Source of the DNA: a candidate division TM6 bacterium GW2011_GWE2_42_60
Lineage (GTDB): Bacteria; Babelota; Babeliae; Babelales; Babelaceae
Direction of reading: 5' to 3'
DNA: 64,000 nucleotides
Assembly: GCA_000996275.1 (NCBI GenBank)
Contig: LCEG01000002.1
Location: 203,246 to 267,245 of the forward strand
The position numbers and the translations under genes are program-made. Of the stretch, positions 24,676 to 33,082 are shown one piece after another; within the stretch, counting starts at the first letter, position 1, and each line of letters begins with the position of its first letter. The notes beneath the pieces are model-generated. The model ran no database searches and was not told the origin of the DNA. It saw only the letters and a program-made list of their open reading frames with translations.

Positions 24676-25599
24676 ATGGACAGATTCAACCAAGGGTTTA
24701 ATCCGGGCAAAAGCTTATTCACTCTCTGCCTCTTTGTAGCATTGAACTTCTCTTTCAATAATTGTACTGCATGCTATTGTTTTAATAAGATCAGCAAAAA
24801 GGTTTTTTCCAGCCACATTGCAGACATAGCTAATCAGTTTACAAAATTAGAAAACTCCTGGGAAAAGTGCACCCCAGTAATCCCAACAGAGACGATAGGC
24901 TTCACCAAAAAAAACCTGCTTGCAGCTCAGCTCTCTCCCCTGGACATTTTAATCAGTAACCTTCTCATTACACGCCCCCCGTTTTACTTCAAAAAAAATC
25001 TCAATAAAGTCGAAAATCTATTCTTTGCTCCCGATCTTGCATATTTTCACCTGCTGCTTACCTCTGTCAAACATTACGTACAGCGAATAAATGCCATCTT
25101 AGATACCAATAATAAATGCGATAGCAAGAGCTTTATTGAGCTCAAAAACGCCACTACTTTTTTACAAAACTCGCTCAAAGAAAACTCTTTAAAAACCAAA
25201 AGCAGTATTAAAAACTCTACGTTAAAAAAGATATTTGACTCGACCCAACGCTTTTATACTGTTCTCAAACTGTTCGGCAAAACAATGGAAACTGCGCTCG
25301 CAGAACCATCTTACGAGGTGAAAGAATCTCTACGCGAAAGTTGGAGACGTATCGTTACCACATGGGCTCATATGATAGAACAGAAGTCATCATTGGTTAT
25401 AGAAAATCTAAAACCAGAGACTCTCTCAGAATTAAACCCGGCAAACGAAAACATCTTTTACACAGAAGCCCTCGCCCTGCGTCTTAAATACATCGCACAG
25501 GGGATGCAATCAGAAAACCGCGCGTATCTCTGCACTCCAGACATTGATGACGTAAAAACCATGCTCAATACACTCAAATTATTTGAAATTCAGGCATAA
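24676..25599 (+). CDS. Secreted helical protein of unknown function
   Basis: 307 residues. AAGGAG lies about 6 nt before the ATG. A leader with a hydrophobic core (SLFTLCLFVALNFSFNNCTA) is followed by a helical, Lys/Leu-rich body without repeats or recognised motifs. A TATAAT at 24583-24588 is a candidate -10 box; no good -35 was seen. Followed by a long terminator hairpin at 25729. The 279-bp space upstream holds the terminator of the preceding gene and this promoter region. Confidence 0.72.
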   Translation: MDRFNQGFNPGKSLFTLCLFVALNFSFNNCTACYCFNKISKKVFSSHIADIANQFTKLENSWEKCTPVIPTETIGFTKKNLLAAQLSPLDILISNLLITRPPFYFKKNLNKVENLFFAPDLAYFHLLLTSVKHYVQRINAILDTNNKCDSKSFIELKNATTFLQNSLKENSLKTKSSIKNSTLKKIFDSTQRFYTVLKLFGKTMETALAEPSYEVKESLRESWRRIVTTWAHMIEQKSSLVIENLKPETLSELNPANENIFYTEALALRLKYIAQGMQSENRAYLCTPDIDDVKTMLNTLKLFEIQA

Positions 25600-25728
25600 A
25601 ATTAGGGAATTTCACAAAGCACTAGAAAACGTCTCGCTCGAAAATCGCCTCACGATGCTTCATCTCACCGATTTTCTCGATTTCTCCCTTCTCTTCACAC
25701 GCATACTCCTCCATACGATCAAAAAAGA

Positions 25729-25782
25729 TATAAAGGAAAAGCCCACCGGAATTTGTTTTTCCGATGGGCTTTTCCTTTATAT
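25729..25782. terminator. CCACCGG-family terminator, bidirectional
   Basis: A stem of about 20 bp (ATAAAGGAAAAGCCCACCGG with CCGATGGGCTTTTCCTTTAT), loop AATTTGTTTTT. It separates the convergent genes ending at 25599 and 25798. Confidence 0.88.
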
Positions 25783-25797
25783 TAACGATAGATATAG

Positions 25798-26808
25798 CTA
25801 CTTTTTGCTTGTCTTGTCCCCTGTTAATTGTTTGATTGACAGAGTGTTTTTCTTGTCCAAGTCGATATTGTTTTTAACGGCGATTTGAAGCGCTGTTTCT
25901 CCCTGGTTATTAATAAGGCAATGAAGCATCGCTATTTTTACAATTTGGAGCATGGGAGTTGTTAGAGTCAAGGCCGGGGATAGAAGGCTAATGACATCAT
26001 ACTTTTTTGCGATGGTTGCCAGATGTAAAACAGTATTCTTATTTTTATCGACTGCAAGCACATTTGCTCCCAATTCGATAAGTTTTTTTACAGCCTCCCA
26101 TTTTCCGAGCCGTGCCGCAAAAAGAAGTGGTGTTTCACCACCGATATCTGTGACCTCAAGCAAAGATTGTTGGTTTTTACCCAAAAAATCTATCACTCCA
26201 ATTTTATCTTCTAGAACAGCTTTATGAAACAATGATATTCCACTCACGGTGTTAGTACTGACTGATGAAATAGTCGCTTGAGGTACCGAAGATACAGGCG
26301 GCATTGGTAATTTTGACGGACACGTTTTAGCCGGTTGCACCACAGGAGAAACCGTAGAATTGAGCCCAACGCTAGAACCTGTTTTTATTATTTGAATACG
26401 GGAAGTTTGAGGTACCGAAGATACAGGCGGCGTTGGTAATTTTGACGAACACGTTTTAGCCGGTTGCACCACAGGAGAAACCGTGGAATTGAGCCCAACA
26501 CTGGAATCTATTCTTCTTTTTTTAATCTGGTTGCCCGGTAAAAGCGAAGGGGGATTGCTGGAAACCTTGACATTGCCTAACCCGGTAGCAACCGGCGCCT
26601 CAATTTCAACACCCTCATCCTCATCTTCACTGACTATTGATAAGTCATTATCATCGTCGTCCAGGTCAGAAAACACCCGCTTGTTAGGCGCAATTTCTTT
26701 AGACATCTTAGTCGTATTAGTTGTGGTAGTATTCTGCATAGCCACTCCCTCATGAAAATACGGGAGCATTACTGCCAACAGTGATAAGTGGAAATACATT
26801 TTATTCAT
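25798..26808 (-). CDS. Secreted ankyrin-repeat protein with duplicated linker
   Basis: 336 residues. Signal peptide about 1-22 (NKMYFHLSLLAVMLPYFHEGVA). An acidic stretch (DLDDDDNDLSIVSEDEDEGVE) lies near 45-65. A Ser/Pro-rich linker has a ~43-residue unit present twice (SSVGLNSTVSPVVQPAKTC...KLPxPPVSSVPQ), encoded by a 129-bp tandem repeat at 26281-26513. Three ankyrin repeats follow at about 195-320 (FHKAVLEDKIGVIDFLGK, GETPLLFAARLGKWEAVKKLIELGA, NTVLHLATIAKKYDVISLL). The acidic and Pro-rich linker separates the leader from the binding domain. Monocistronic. Confidence 0.82.
   Translation of the reverse strand: MNKMYFHLSLLAVMLPYFHEGVAMQNTTTTNTTKMSKEIAPNKRVFSDLDDDDNDLSIVSEDEDEGVEIEAPVATGLGNVKVSSNPPSLLPGNQIKKRRIDSSVGLNSTVSPVVQPAKTCSSKLPTPPVSSVPQTSRIQIIKTGSSVGLNSTVSPVVQPAKTCPSKLPMPPVSSVPQATISSVSTNTVSGISLFHKAVLEDKIGVIDFLGKNQQSLLEVTDIGGETPLLFAARLGKWEAVKKLIELGANVLAVDKNKNTVLHLATIAKKYDVISLLSPALTLTTPMLQIVKIAMLHCLINNQGETALQIAVKNNIDLDKKNTLSIKQLTGDKTSKK
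26281..26513. repeat. 129-bp tandem repeat inside an ankyrin gene
   Basis: AGGTACCGAAGATACAGGCGG begins at 26281 and again at 26410 (shift 129 bp = 43 codons), with only a few substitutions. In-frame duplication of the Ser/Pro-rich linker. Confidence 0.8.
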
Positions 26809-26943
26809 ACAATTCCTTAGGTATCTTTAAAATGATTATAATTACTATTTAACGATACAAATAAGAATACACCTTTTATAAATATTGTCAAGTTGAGAAT
26901 ATAAAAACATCAACCAAACCCAGGAGGAGCAAATAAAAATCGC

Positions 26944-27729
26944 TCATATCTTACGATAACTAACTAACGGCTGTATAAGCTTTATGGCAATCACACCAAT
27001 AATCGTCGCTGTTTTACCAGACATTCCAACAAATTGCATAAGCGTAAACGTTGTCGCAGAGCCAAAGATCGCAAAGAAAAGAGCAATGATAATAAGTCGA
27101 AAAATGACTGAAGTTGTCAGCCTGATGTTGTACACATTGGTATAAGCATAGATCTGCTCAAACAACAGAGCCAAAAAGATACCCATTGCAAAGGCGTGAT
27201 AAAATGAGTCTACGCCAAAAAGCTGCACCCCCCCATGCGTTATCAATACAATAATCAGAAAGAACCCATAAAAGCCCTTCATAAACTGCTGAAATTTTTC
27301 TATATAACGCAAATTTAATTGGCCATTGGCCTCCTGTAAAGAAGCATCAGAAACACCTGGAATTATTTTTTTGAGCTCTACCATTATCTTCATGCTCACA
27401 ATCATCGTGACAAACGGAGTCCATTCACCTAATAAAGGAATCAGATAATAACAGAGAATGGTAAAAGCGCTGGCACTCACGCCAGAAAAAATAGCATTAC
27501 CTTTCAAGCTTAATTGATGTACCTTGAGCCCGTAAATCACCAGCTGATCAAACCATACACGTACAAACGCAATAACAAAAAAAATAATAAAAAGAACCAG
27601 AACCATCGGCAGCTTAATAACAGAATAAATTAAATACCATACTCCCAAAAAACCTACTACTGTGGCAAAAAAACCAACACTAAATAAGTAAAATTTATCC
27701 GCCAAATATTGATTTGGAAGGTCGTTCAT
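26944..27729 (-). CDS. Polytopic membrane protein, paralogue of the one at 6625
   Basis: 261 residues, about eight hydrophobic segments, few charged residues. The C-terminal third (EQIYAYTNVYNIRLTT to IGVIAIKLIQP) aligns with the end of the membrane protein at 6625. AGAGAG lies about 9 nt before the ATG. It lies upstream of a terminator and repeat rather than in an operon. Inner-membrane location inferred from hydrophobicity; no known family. Confidence 0.7.
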   Translation of the reverse strand: MNDLPNQYLADKFYLFSVGFFATVVGFLGVWYLIYSVIKLPMVLVLFIIFFVIAFVRVWFDQLVIYGLKVHQLSLKGNAIFSGVSASAFTILCYYLIPLLGEWTPFVTMIVSMKIMVELKKIIPGVSDASLQEANGQLNLRYIEKFQQFMKGFYGFFLIIVLITHGGVQLFGVDSFYHAFAMGIFLALLFEQIYAYTNVYNIRLTTSVIFRLIIIALFFAIFGSATTFTLMQFVGMSGKTATIIGVIAIKLIQPLVSYRKI

Positions 27730-27774
27730 AGAGGATTCTCTCTTTAATTTCTCTATTCAATGTTCTTATACAAA

Positions 27775-27812
27775 AAACCCACCGGAATTTGTTTTTCCGA
27801 TGGGTTTTAATT
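27775..27812 (-). terminator. CCACCGG-family terminator after nuclease copy 2
   Basis: AAAACCCACCGG / CCGATGGGTTTT, loop AATTTGTTTTT; read on the minus strand it ends in a T-run. It follows the dispersed repeat and the nuclease-helicase gene. Confidence 0.85.
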
Positions 27813-27820
27813 TTTATTAA

Positions 27821-27934
27821 AGATAAAGATGGCAACGCTCTACCAAGCTCCGAAGGAGCGAAGTATGGCGGCAGACATTGGGCACTCTTCGAACTTTTAG
27901 ATGGAGTGAACTCGGTGAACAAATGCGGCTGATC
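27821..27934. repeat. Dispersed intergenic repeat, copy A
   Basis: Starts 9 bp past the stop of nuclease copy 2 and leads into its terminator. It contains the hairpin GCTCCGAAGGAGC and CACTCTTCGAACTTTTAGA. Nearly identical to 13758-13866 over the first half and to 20979-21082 over the second half. A 75-codon frame crosses it but has no ribosome site. Confidence 0.85.
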
Positions 27935-27943
27935 GGCAGTACT

Positions 27944-30900
27944 TTAACCATTACTCAGGTCCAAGATTCGAGAAAATAGATTAACAAGCTCCATTTGTTC
28001 AACGGTCTTACACGAGGTATCTGCTAAACCAGGATTCCCAACAACAATAGCCAAAACTTGTGCGCGAGAAATTGCAACATTAAGTCTGTTTTTACTCAAA
28101 ATAAATTCCAAGCCACGGGGAGCATCGTTTCCATTACTTGTGCACATAGATACAATCACAATTGGCGCTTCTTGCCCTTGGAACTTGTCTACTGAACCAA
28201 CTCTTGCACCTTGAATCACTTTTTCGATTTTACGTACTTGCTTATTATACGGAGCAACAATAAGAATATCTCCAAGACTTATAGGCCGGCCTTTTTGCTC
28301 ATTACTACCTTTAAATTCAGAACGAAGAAGAATGCTTATTAGCTTTTCAATCATTGCTACTTCTTCATCACTACTTTGAGTTTTATTTTCATGCACAACT
28401 GGAATGAACAAGATGCCAGAGTCTTTTGTTATCAGATTATTATCCTGCCACGACAAAACAATCTTGCGATTAGCTGTAGAATCATCAGGCTCTAAACACC
28501 CCTCGTAAATCGCGCTTGATATAAATTTGCATATATCAGGATGCAGTCTAAATGTTTTATCGAGAAAAACACCAAGATTTTTGGGAATTGTTTTGTGCTC
28601 TTGTAAAAAATATTCTAAACAAGACTTGCCACTTTCCCCGGGATGCGATCCTTTAATAGGCTGGCTCAATTGCATCTGATCACCCAACAAAACAATGTTT
28701 TTAGTGCTTCTGGCCATACCAAAAAGATTTGCTATAGGAACTTGGCCAGCTTCATCTACAAATAAATAGTCTAACTTATCTTTAGCAACCTCATTACTAA
28801 AAGCCCAAGCAGTCCCTCCAATAAGTTTAAAATCGTTCGGCTTATTATTGGATTTGGCAGGGCTAGTAAAAATTTCTTTTATTTCTTTTTTTTGTTTTAC
28901 ACCAACACTTTCAAGAAGATGAAATTGTTTTGATTTTGGTTGAATTTTAACCGCATCAAAACTTGCTTTTGATTTTTTTGTAGTTTCCATAACTTTATAA
29001 ATCAAATGATCAATAGCTTTATGGCTATTGGAAGTGATACCAACAACTTTACCACACCGTATCAATTCGATAATGGCATGAGCAGCTTTAGATGTCTTCC
29101 CACATCCTGGAGGACCTTGAATGCAGAGCACTGTATTATCCATCTTGCTTATCACATCGACAATATCCTTGGGGTGCATATTGCTAATACGAGGTGACCG
29201 CCGTAAAAAATCCTCAAGAGCCCGAGACAATGTCCCTGTATTGCTCCATTCTTGAACTGTTTCATATATTGATTCTAAAATCGTACCTGCTCGAGGAACA
29301 AACTCACCTACCGGAATCAAACTAAACCTGTTCGGCAGCAACAATTGTTGTTCTTCACTAACTTTAAGCCGTGCTAAACCTTTTTCTAAATCGAGTACTT
29401 CAAGAGTAACCTCCATACGATCAGGTGAGACGCCATCAACACAATAGCACCTATTATTATTTTCTAGAGTAGTATCCTGAGCCGCATCAAATCGATACTC
29501 ATAGTTGTTAATACGTTCCAGTCCACCCAAACAATCAATGTCTTCTATTAGTTCTTCCTCAGTCATATCTCGTCGTTCATAATACATCCACGACATAGGC
29601 TTTTCTTCACGTTTATGAAACTCTAAAAGATAGGCCATTAACTGCATCAGAGTCTTTTGCTCATTGTCTAAATCTTTACTTATTTCAAGAGATGCCAAAA
29701 GTTTCTGTGCAAGATCAGCAGCTTGTTTTTTAGGAATTTCTTTCTTTTTATCAGTCTCACCATCATCTAAATCGGCTTCTTTAGAATCTTCCGTGTTTAC
29801 ACTATAGGCTATACTTTCCTTCGCCTGAAGTTTTCTTAACCAATCACAAAGATATTTTGTAGATTTGCAATCATCTTCGTTATAGCTGCGAATCCCTTTT
29901 AATATTTCTGAACTTTGTTGATCGATACCATCTTTAAGCTCAAGCCATCTATCATAATCCACAACAGAATCAGTCGCCTTTATAATCGGAGTAAGCCGCT
30001 CAAACGGATAAAGATGTTCAACATTTTTAAGAGAATATCCAGGTTCTCCAACCAACAAACTATTACGAACAACTTTGTACAAATCGATAAATACATGACT
30101 TCGCAACAGATTATCTATTTGTTCCTCACATTTTCCATAGCGGCCCATAAGCCTTTTGAGCGCTGTAACTTCATAATTACCATAATGATAAATATGCATG
30201 GTCGGATCGTTTTGCCAACGATCATAAACCCAAGTTACAAATTCTTGAAGCGCCTGTTCTTCTTGCTGAGTATCATGCGCCCACCAATCTTTATATGCCA
30301 ATCCATCTTTATGTATGAGATCAACTTCAACAACACCAAAGAGATACTCTAAGCCACCATTCACAAGTGGATAGCCTTCTATATCAAACCAAACATCGTT
30401 AATAGATGCAGGCGGCAACAAAGCAAGGCCTCCTTTAGAGGGATTTTTAATCTCATAGGCAATCTTCTCATCTCTTCTAGATTGCAACTGCAACAAGGCC
30501 TGTTTTTTTAAAGTTAAAAAAGTATTTAGGGGAATATTTGGAACATTAGTCAAGGTAGACTCGGCCAATTGCGTTAGTGTAGTAATACCGCTTTTTTTTA
30601 GTTCTTTAATCTGTTTTTTACGTATGTCAGCAACCAGGCTCACATGATCTTCTTTTTCTAGTTTTTTTTCAACATAGTCTGCCCATCCACCATAATTTTC
30701 AAAGCCCATAAGCTCTGGAGCCACATAAGGATTAAAGTTAGCTTGTTGCTGTAAAAAGGTATTTTTCAACCGTTTATAATAAGAGAAATAAGCATCTGTA
30801 GAAAAAGACTTGATTTCACCATTTCCCAATACGACATGTACGCACTTTGGCAAAACACCTTGGATTGTTTCAAGCATTTCAGCATAGGCACAAAGCTGAA

Positions 30901-31375
30901 TAAGAAAATATGGTTTCGTTGTTAGAGCAAGTTTTGTATCGCGTGGCTCATAATGATAACTACCTAATTTTGAATCACCATCTACCTTAAACAAAAAATC
31001 TGCATAACCAGCAAATTTACTACCATCCTTATTGTCGCTTGATAGATACGCCTGATAGACGATCTCGGTCCCTTCAGAAATTGCTTTTTTCGTAGCTTCA
31101 TAGCTGTTAATCGCAGACTCAAACTCTTTATCGCCTTGAAAAATTTCAATAACATTTTTACCCTGAAGCTTCAACGTATTTAGATAATTGCTCTCATGCT
31201 CAATACCTTTACGTTGAAGAACCTTAAGTAAAGGGTCTTCTGTTGGCTTTAACTCTAAACAATATCTATCCATCCAGGTAATAAAGCTAGATTCCATAAA
31301 TTTCATAAGGTCTGAAGGTGAATAGATTATTTTGCCATTTTCATCTTTGTGCACAGTGGTCCCTATTTCAATCAA
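27944..31375 (-). CDS. TM0106-type RecB-like nuclease with RNase H and SF1 helicase domains
   Basis: 1143 residues from a TTG at 31375; an in-frame TAG lies three codons upstream, so the conserved EIGTTVHKDENGK block must start here. The RecB-like nuclease (about 1-240) has AGYADFLF, YEPRDTKLA and QLCAYAEML. The RNase H-like domain (about 325-530) has WFDIEGYPLV, HYGNYEVTAL and YNEDDCKSTK. The DNA2/NAM7-like SF1 helicase (about 740-1143) has GPPGCGKT, FVDEAGQ, LGDQMQLSQP, KTFRLHPDI, VAPYNKQVRK, VDKFQGQE and NVAISRAQ. All helicase motifs are intact. It probably unwinds and cuts nucleic acid. Length fits the family. Divergent from the ankyrin gene at 31567. Confidence 0.88.
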   Translation of the reverse strand: MIEIGTTVHKDENGKIIYSPSDLMKFMESSFITWMDRYCLELKPTEDPLLKVLQRKGIEHESNYLNTLKLQGKNVIEIFQGDKEFESAINSYEATKKAISEGTEIVYQAYLSSDNKDGSKFAGYADFLFKVDGDSKLGSYHYEPRDTKLALTTKPYFLIQLCAYAEMLETIQGVLPKCVHVVLGNGEIKSFSTDAYFSYYKRLKNTFLQQQANFNPYVAPELMGFENYGGWADYVEKKLEKEDHVSLVADIRKKQIKELKKSGITTLTQLAESTLTNVPNIPLNTFLTLKKQALLQLQSRRDEKIAYEIKNPSKGGLALLPPASINDVWFDIEGYPLVNGGLEYLFGVVEVDLIHKDGLAYKDWWAHDTQQEEQALQEFVTWVYDRWQNDPTMHIYHYGNYEVTALKRLMGRYGKCEEQIDNLLRSHVFIDLYKVVRNSLLVGEPGYSLKNVEHLYPFERLTPIIKATDSVVDYDRWLELKDGIDQQSSEILKGIRSYNEDDCKSTKYLCDWLRKLQAKESIAYSVNTEDSKEADLDDGETDKKKEIPKKQAADLAQKLLASLEISKDLDNEQKTLMQLMAYLLEFHKREEKPMSWMYYERRDMTEEELIEDIDCLGGLERINNYEYRFDAAQDTTLENNNRCYCVDGVSPDRMEVTLEVLDLEKGLARLKVSEEQQLLLPNRFSLIPVGEFVPRAGTILESIYETVQEWSNTGTLSRALEDFLRRSPRISNMHPKDIVDVISKMDNTVLCIQGPPGCGKTSKAAHAIIELIRCGKVVGITSNSHKAIDHLIYKVMETTKKSKASFDAVKIQPKSKQFHLLESVGVKQKKEIKEIFTSPAKSNNKPNDFKLIGGTAWAFSNEVAKDKLDYLFVDEAGQVPIANLFGMARSTKNIVLLGDQMQLSQPIKGSHPGESGKSCLEYFLQEHKTIPKNLGVFLDKTFRLHPDICKFISSAIYEGCLEPDDSTANRKIVLSWQDNNLITKDSGILFIPVVHENKTQSSDEEVAMIEKLISILLRSEFKGSNEQKGRPISLGDILIVAPYNKQVRKIEKVIQGARVGSVDKFQGQEAPIVIVSMCTSNGNDAPRGLEFILSKNRLNVAISRAQVLAIVVGNPGLADTSCKTVEQMELVNLFSRILDLSNG

Positions 31376-31566
31376 AAACTATATTTATCTCTAACACACA
31401 GTTTACAGTAAATTATAAAAATCTCTATTAAAGGCCAATAGTAAAGCGAATGTGACAAATTGCAAACAAAAAAGCTTGCATTTCTAAGGAAAATTCTTGA
31501 TATCTGATATCGCATTGCGATATGATTATATTGTATTTGTAAATAATTTTAAAACAGGAGATAAAA
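31376..31566. promoter_or_regulatory. Duplicated bidirectional promoter region, copy 2
   Basis: Near-identical to 22816-23007 over ~190 bp. Plus-strand promoter TTGATA (31497-31502) N18 TATGAT (31521-31526). The ribosome site of the downstream ankyrin gene (ACAGGAGATAAAA) is better than in copy 1. Confidence 0.7.
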
Positions 31567-32430
31567 ATGTCACAAAAACCTGTAGCCTTGTTGTTACTGC
31601 TAGGAATATTCAGCGTTGAATCCATAATTGCACAGGCACACAAATCAAGCCTTGGTTACGATGTACCAATTTTTGAAGCCGCACGGCTAGCTGATTTTCA
31701 GCAGATAAAAAAATTGGTAGAAAATGGAGCGCTTGTTAACAACAAAGATACTGATGGACGCAGCCCTTTGATGGTTGTTGTTAGAACCGGAAATATTCTT
31801 ATACCAGAGCGTATAAAGATTGCTAAATATCTTATTGAAAACGGTGCTGATGTAAATGCAATAAGCAATGATAATTCTACGGCTTTACACGCTGCTGCCA
31901 ATGCAGGAACTTTAGACATAATCAAACTACTTGTTGAAAAAGGTGCGAATGTAAATACGGAAGATATTTATGGATTCAAACCAACGTATTACGCGCGAGG
32001 ACAACATAAACTTGACATAGTTAAGTACCTAATCGAAGCAGCAAAGGTGCAAAAACCAGCTCCCGTTCCTACATCAGAAATTGATCAACTATCGCGTGCC
32101 GTTAGAAACAATGATCTTGAACTAGTTCAAAAACTTGTTGCTGAAAAAAAAGGACTTGTTTTAAATCGAGATTCTCAGGGGATGTTGCCTATTGAGTGGG
32201 CAGGGAATAAGCCTGAGATAGCTAAATTCCTAAAAGAACAAGGCTCCGAAGTTCCAGATACTTTACTCTTTTATGCCTTCGGCTCTGGATCGCTTCCTGT
32301 AGCAAAATGGCTTATTGAGGAAGTAAAAATAGAACCTAGAATTCAGAGAGAGAAACTTATTGATGTTGCTCGTAGAAATGGCCAAGAACATATGATCCAG
32401 TATCTTGGTGAATTTGGGTTAAAGATTTAA
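31567..32430 (+). CDS. Secreted ankyrin-repeat protein of nuclease module 2
   Basis: 287 residues. Signal peptide about 1-23 (KPVALLLLLGIFSVESIIAQA). Four clear ankyrin repeats cover about 30-155 (FEAARLADFQQIKKLVENGA, AKYLIENGADVN, STALHAAANAGTLDIIKLLVEKGANVN). The C-terminal ~110 residues are shared with the module-1 protein (LSRAVRNNDLELVQKLV to GEFGLKI). AGGAG lies 6 nt before the ATG. Its repeats are cleaner than in copy 1, although copy 1 is longer. No terminator hairpin follows; a zinc-ribbon gene starts 56 bp on. Confidence 0.87.
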   Translation: MSQKPVALLLLLGIFSVESIIAQAHKSSLGYDVPIFEAARLADFQQIKKLVENGALVNNKDTDGRSPLMVVVRTGNILIPERIKIAKYLIENGADVNAISNDNSTALHAAANAGTLDIIKLLVEKGANVNTEDIYGFKPTYYARGQHKLDIVKYLIEAAKVQKPAPVPTSEIDQLSRAVRNNDLELVQKLVAEKKGLVLNRDSQGMLPIEWAGNKPEIAKFLKEQGSEVPDTLLFYAFGSGSLPVAKWLIEEVKIEPRIQREKLIDVARRNGQEHMIQYLGEFGLKI

Positions 32431-32485
32431 TATTAACTATGAAAATCAAGATTTCCTATATATTTCGATAAAGGAAAAGTAATCA

Positions 32486-33082
32486 ATGACACACTGGGGC
32501 TGGTACTGGAAAGTAAAGTTAAACCACAAACATAAGAAACTTTGTGGATCGTTCACAGTCCTCGATTCCTTCGTGATGTTTAAAAACAAAGTCTTGGTTG
32601 AGCTCTGTAGAAACGATGTTATCTTCGAGATACCAGCGCTCAACCTCCAGATTCTACTATTAGACCATGAGTACCTTGTTACGTATAACAACGGTAGGTA
32701 CTCAATCTCAACCGAAGCCTTACCATGTCACTATGGTGGTTTGCGATATTATTTTAGATGCCCAGAATGCAACAGAAGAATGCGCATACTCTATTGCAAC
32801 ACAGGTAAATTTCTATGCCGCAAATGCCTCAATCTTTGTTATTACAGTCAAATACTTCGGCCATCAGTACGATGTACAGTTATAGCGGGCAATATTAAAG
32901 CAAAACTAGAATCAAGAGCTGGAAGCCTTAACAGAAGGCCGCCTTGGATGAAAAACAAAACCTTTAAGACGCTTCTGCGAAAATACGAGCACTGTTATGA
33001 TTTTCACTATCGAAATGCATGCCGCAAAGAATTGCTCGCTTACTACCCTCACAAAGCTTCCCTAATAAACCAACTATTTTAA
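32486..33082 (+). CDS. Zinc-ribbon protein of a probable mobile element
   Basis: 198 residues. Near 90-120 there are two Cys pairs, FRCPECNRRMRILYC and LCRKCLNLCYYSQ (C-x2-C ... C-x2-C), forming a zinc ribbon in the style of mobile-element proteins. The C-terminus is basic and aromatic (RKYEHCYDFHYRNACRKE). Likely nucleic-acid binding; exact role unknown. AAAGG lies ~11 nt before the ATG. The last 9 bp overlap the convergent gene ending at 33074. First gene of the segment that ends in the serine recombinase. Confidence 0.7.
   Translation: MTHWGWYWKVKLNHKHKKLCGSFTVLDSFVMFKNKVLVELCRNDVIFEIPALNLQILLLDHEYLVTYNNGRYSISTEALPCHYGGLRYYFRCPECNRRMRILYCNTGKFLCRKCLNLCYYSQILRPSVRCTVIAGNIKAKLESRAGSLNRRPPWMKNKTFKTLLRKYEHCYDFHYRNACRKELLAYYPHKASLINQLF

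Noticed and set aside
25583-25888. Plus-strand 101-codon frame overlapping the previous gene's end
   Set aside because: It runs through the terminator hairpin at 25729 and into the antisense ankyrin gene; no ribosome site.
27695-27922. Minus-strand 75-codon frame inside the dispersed repeat
   Set aside because: It is a chance frame through repeat and terminator DNA, with no ribosome site and no conservation of frame in the other two copies.
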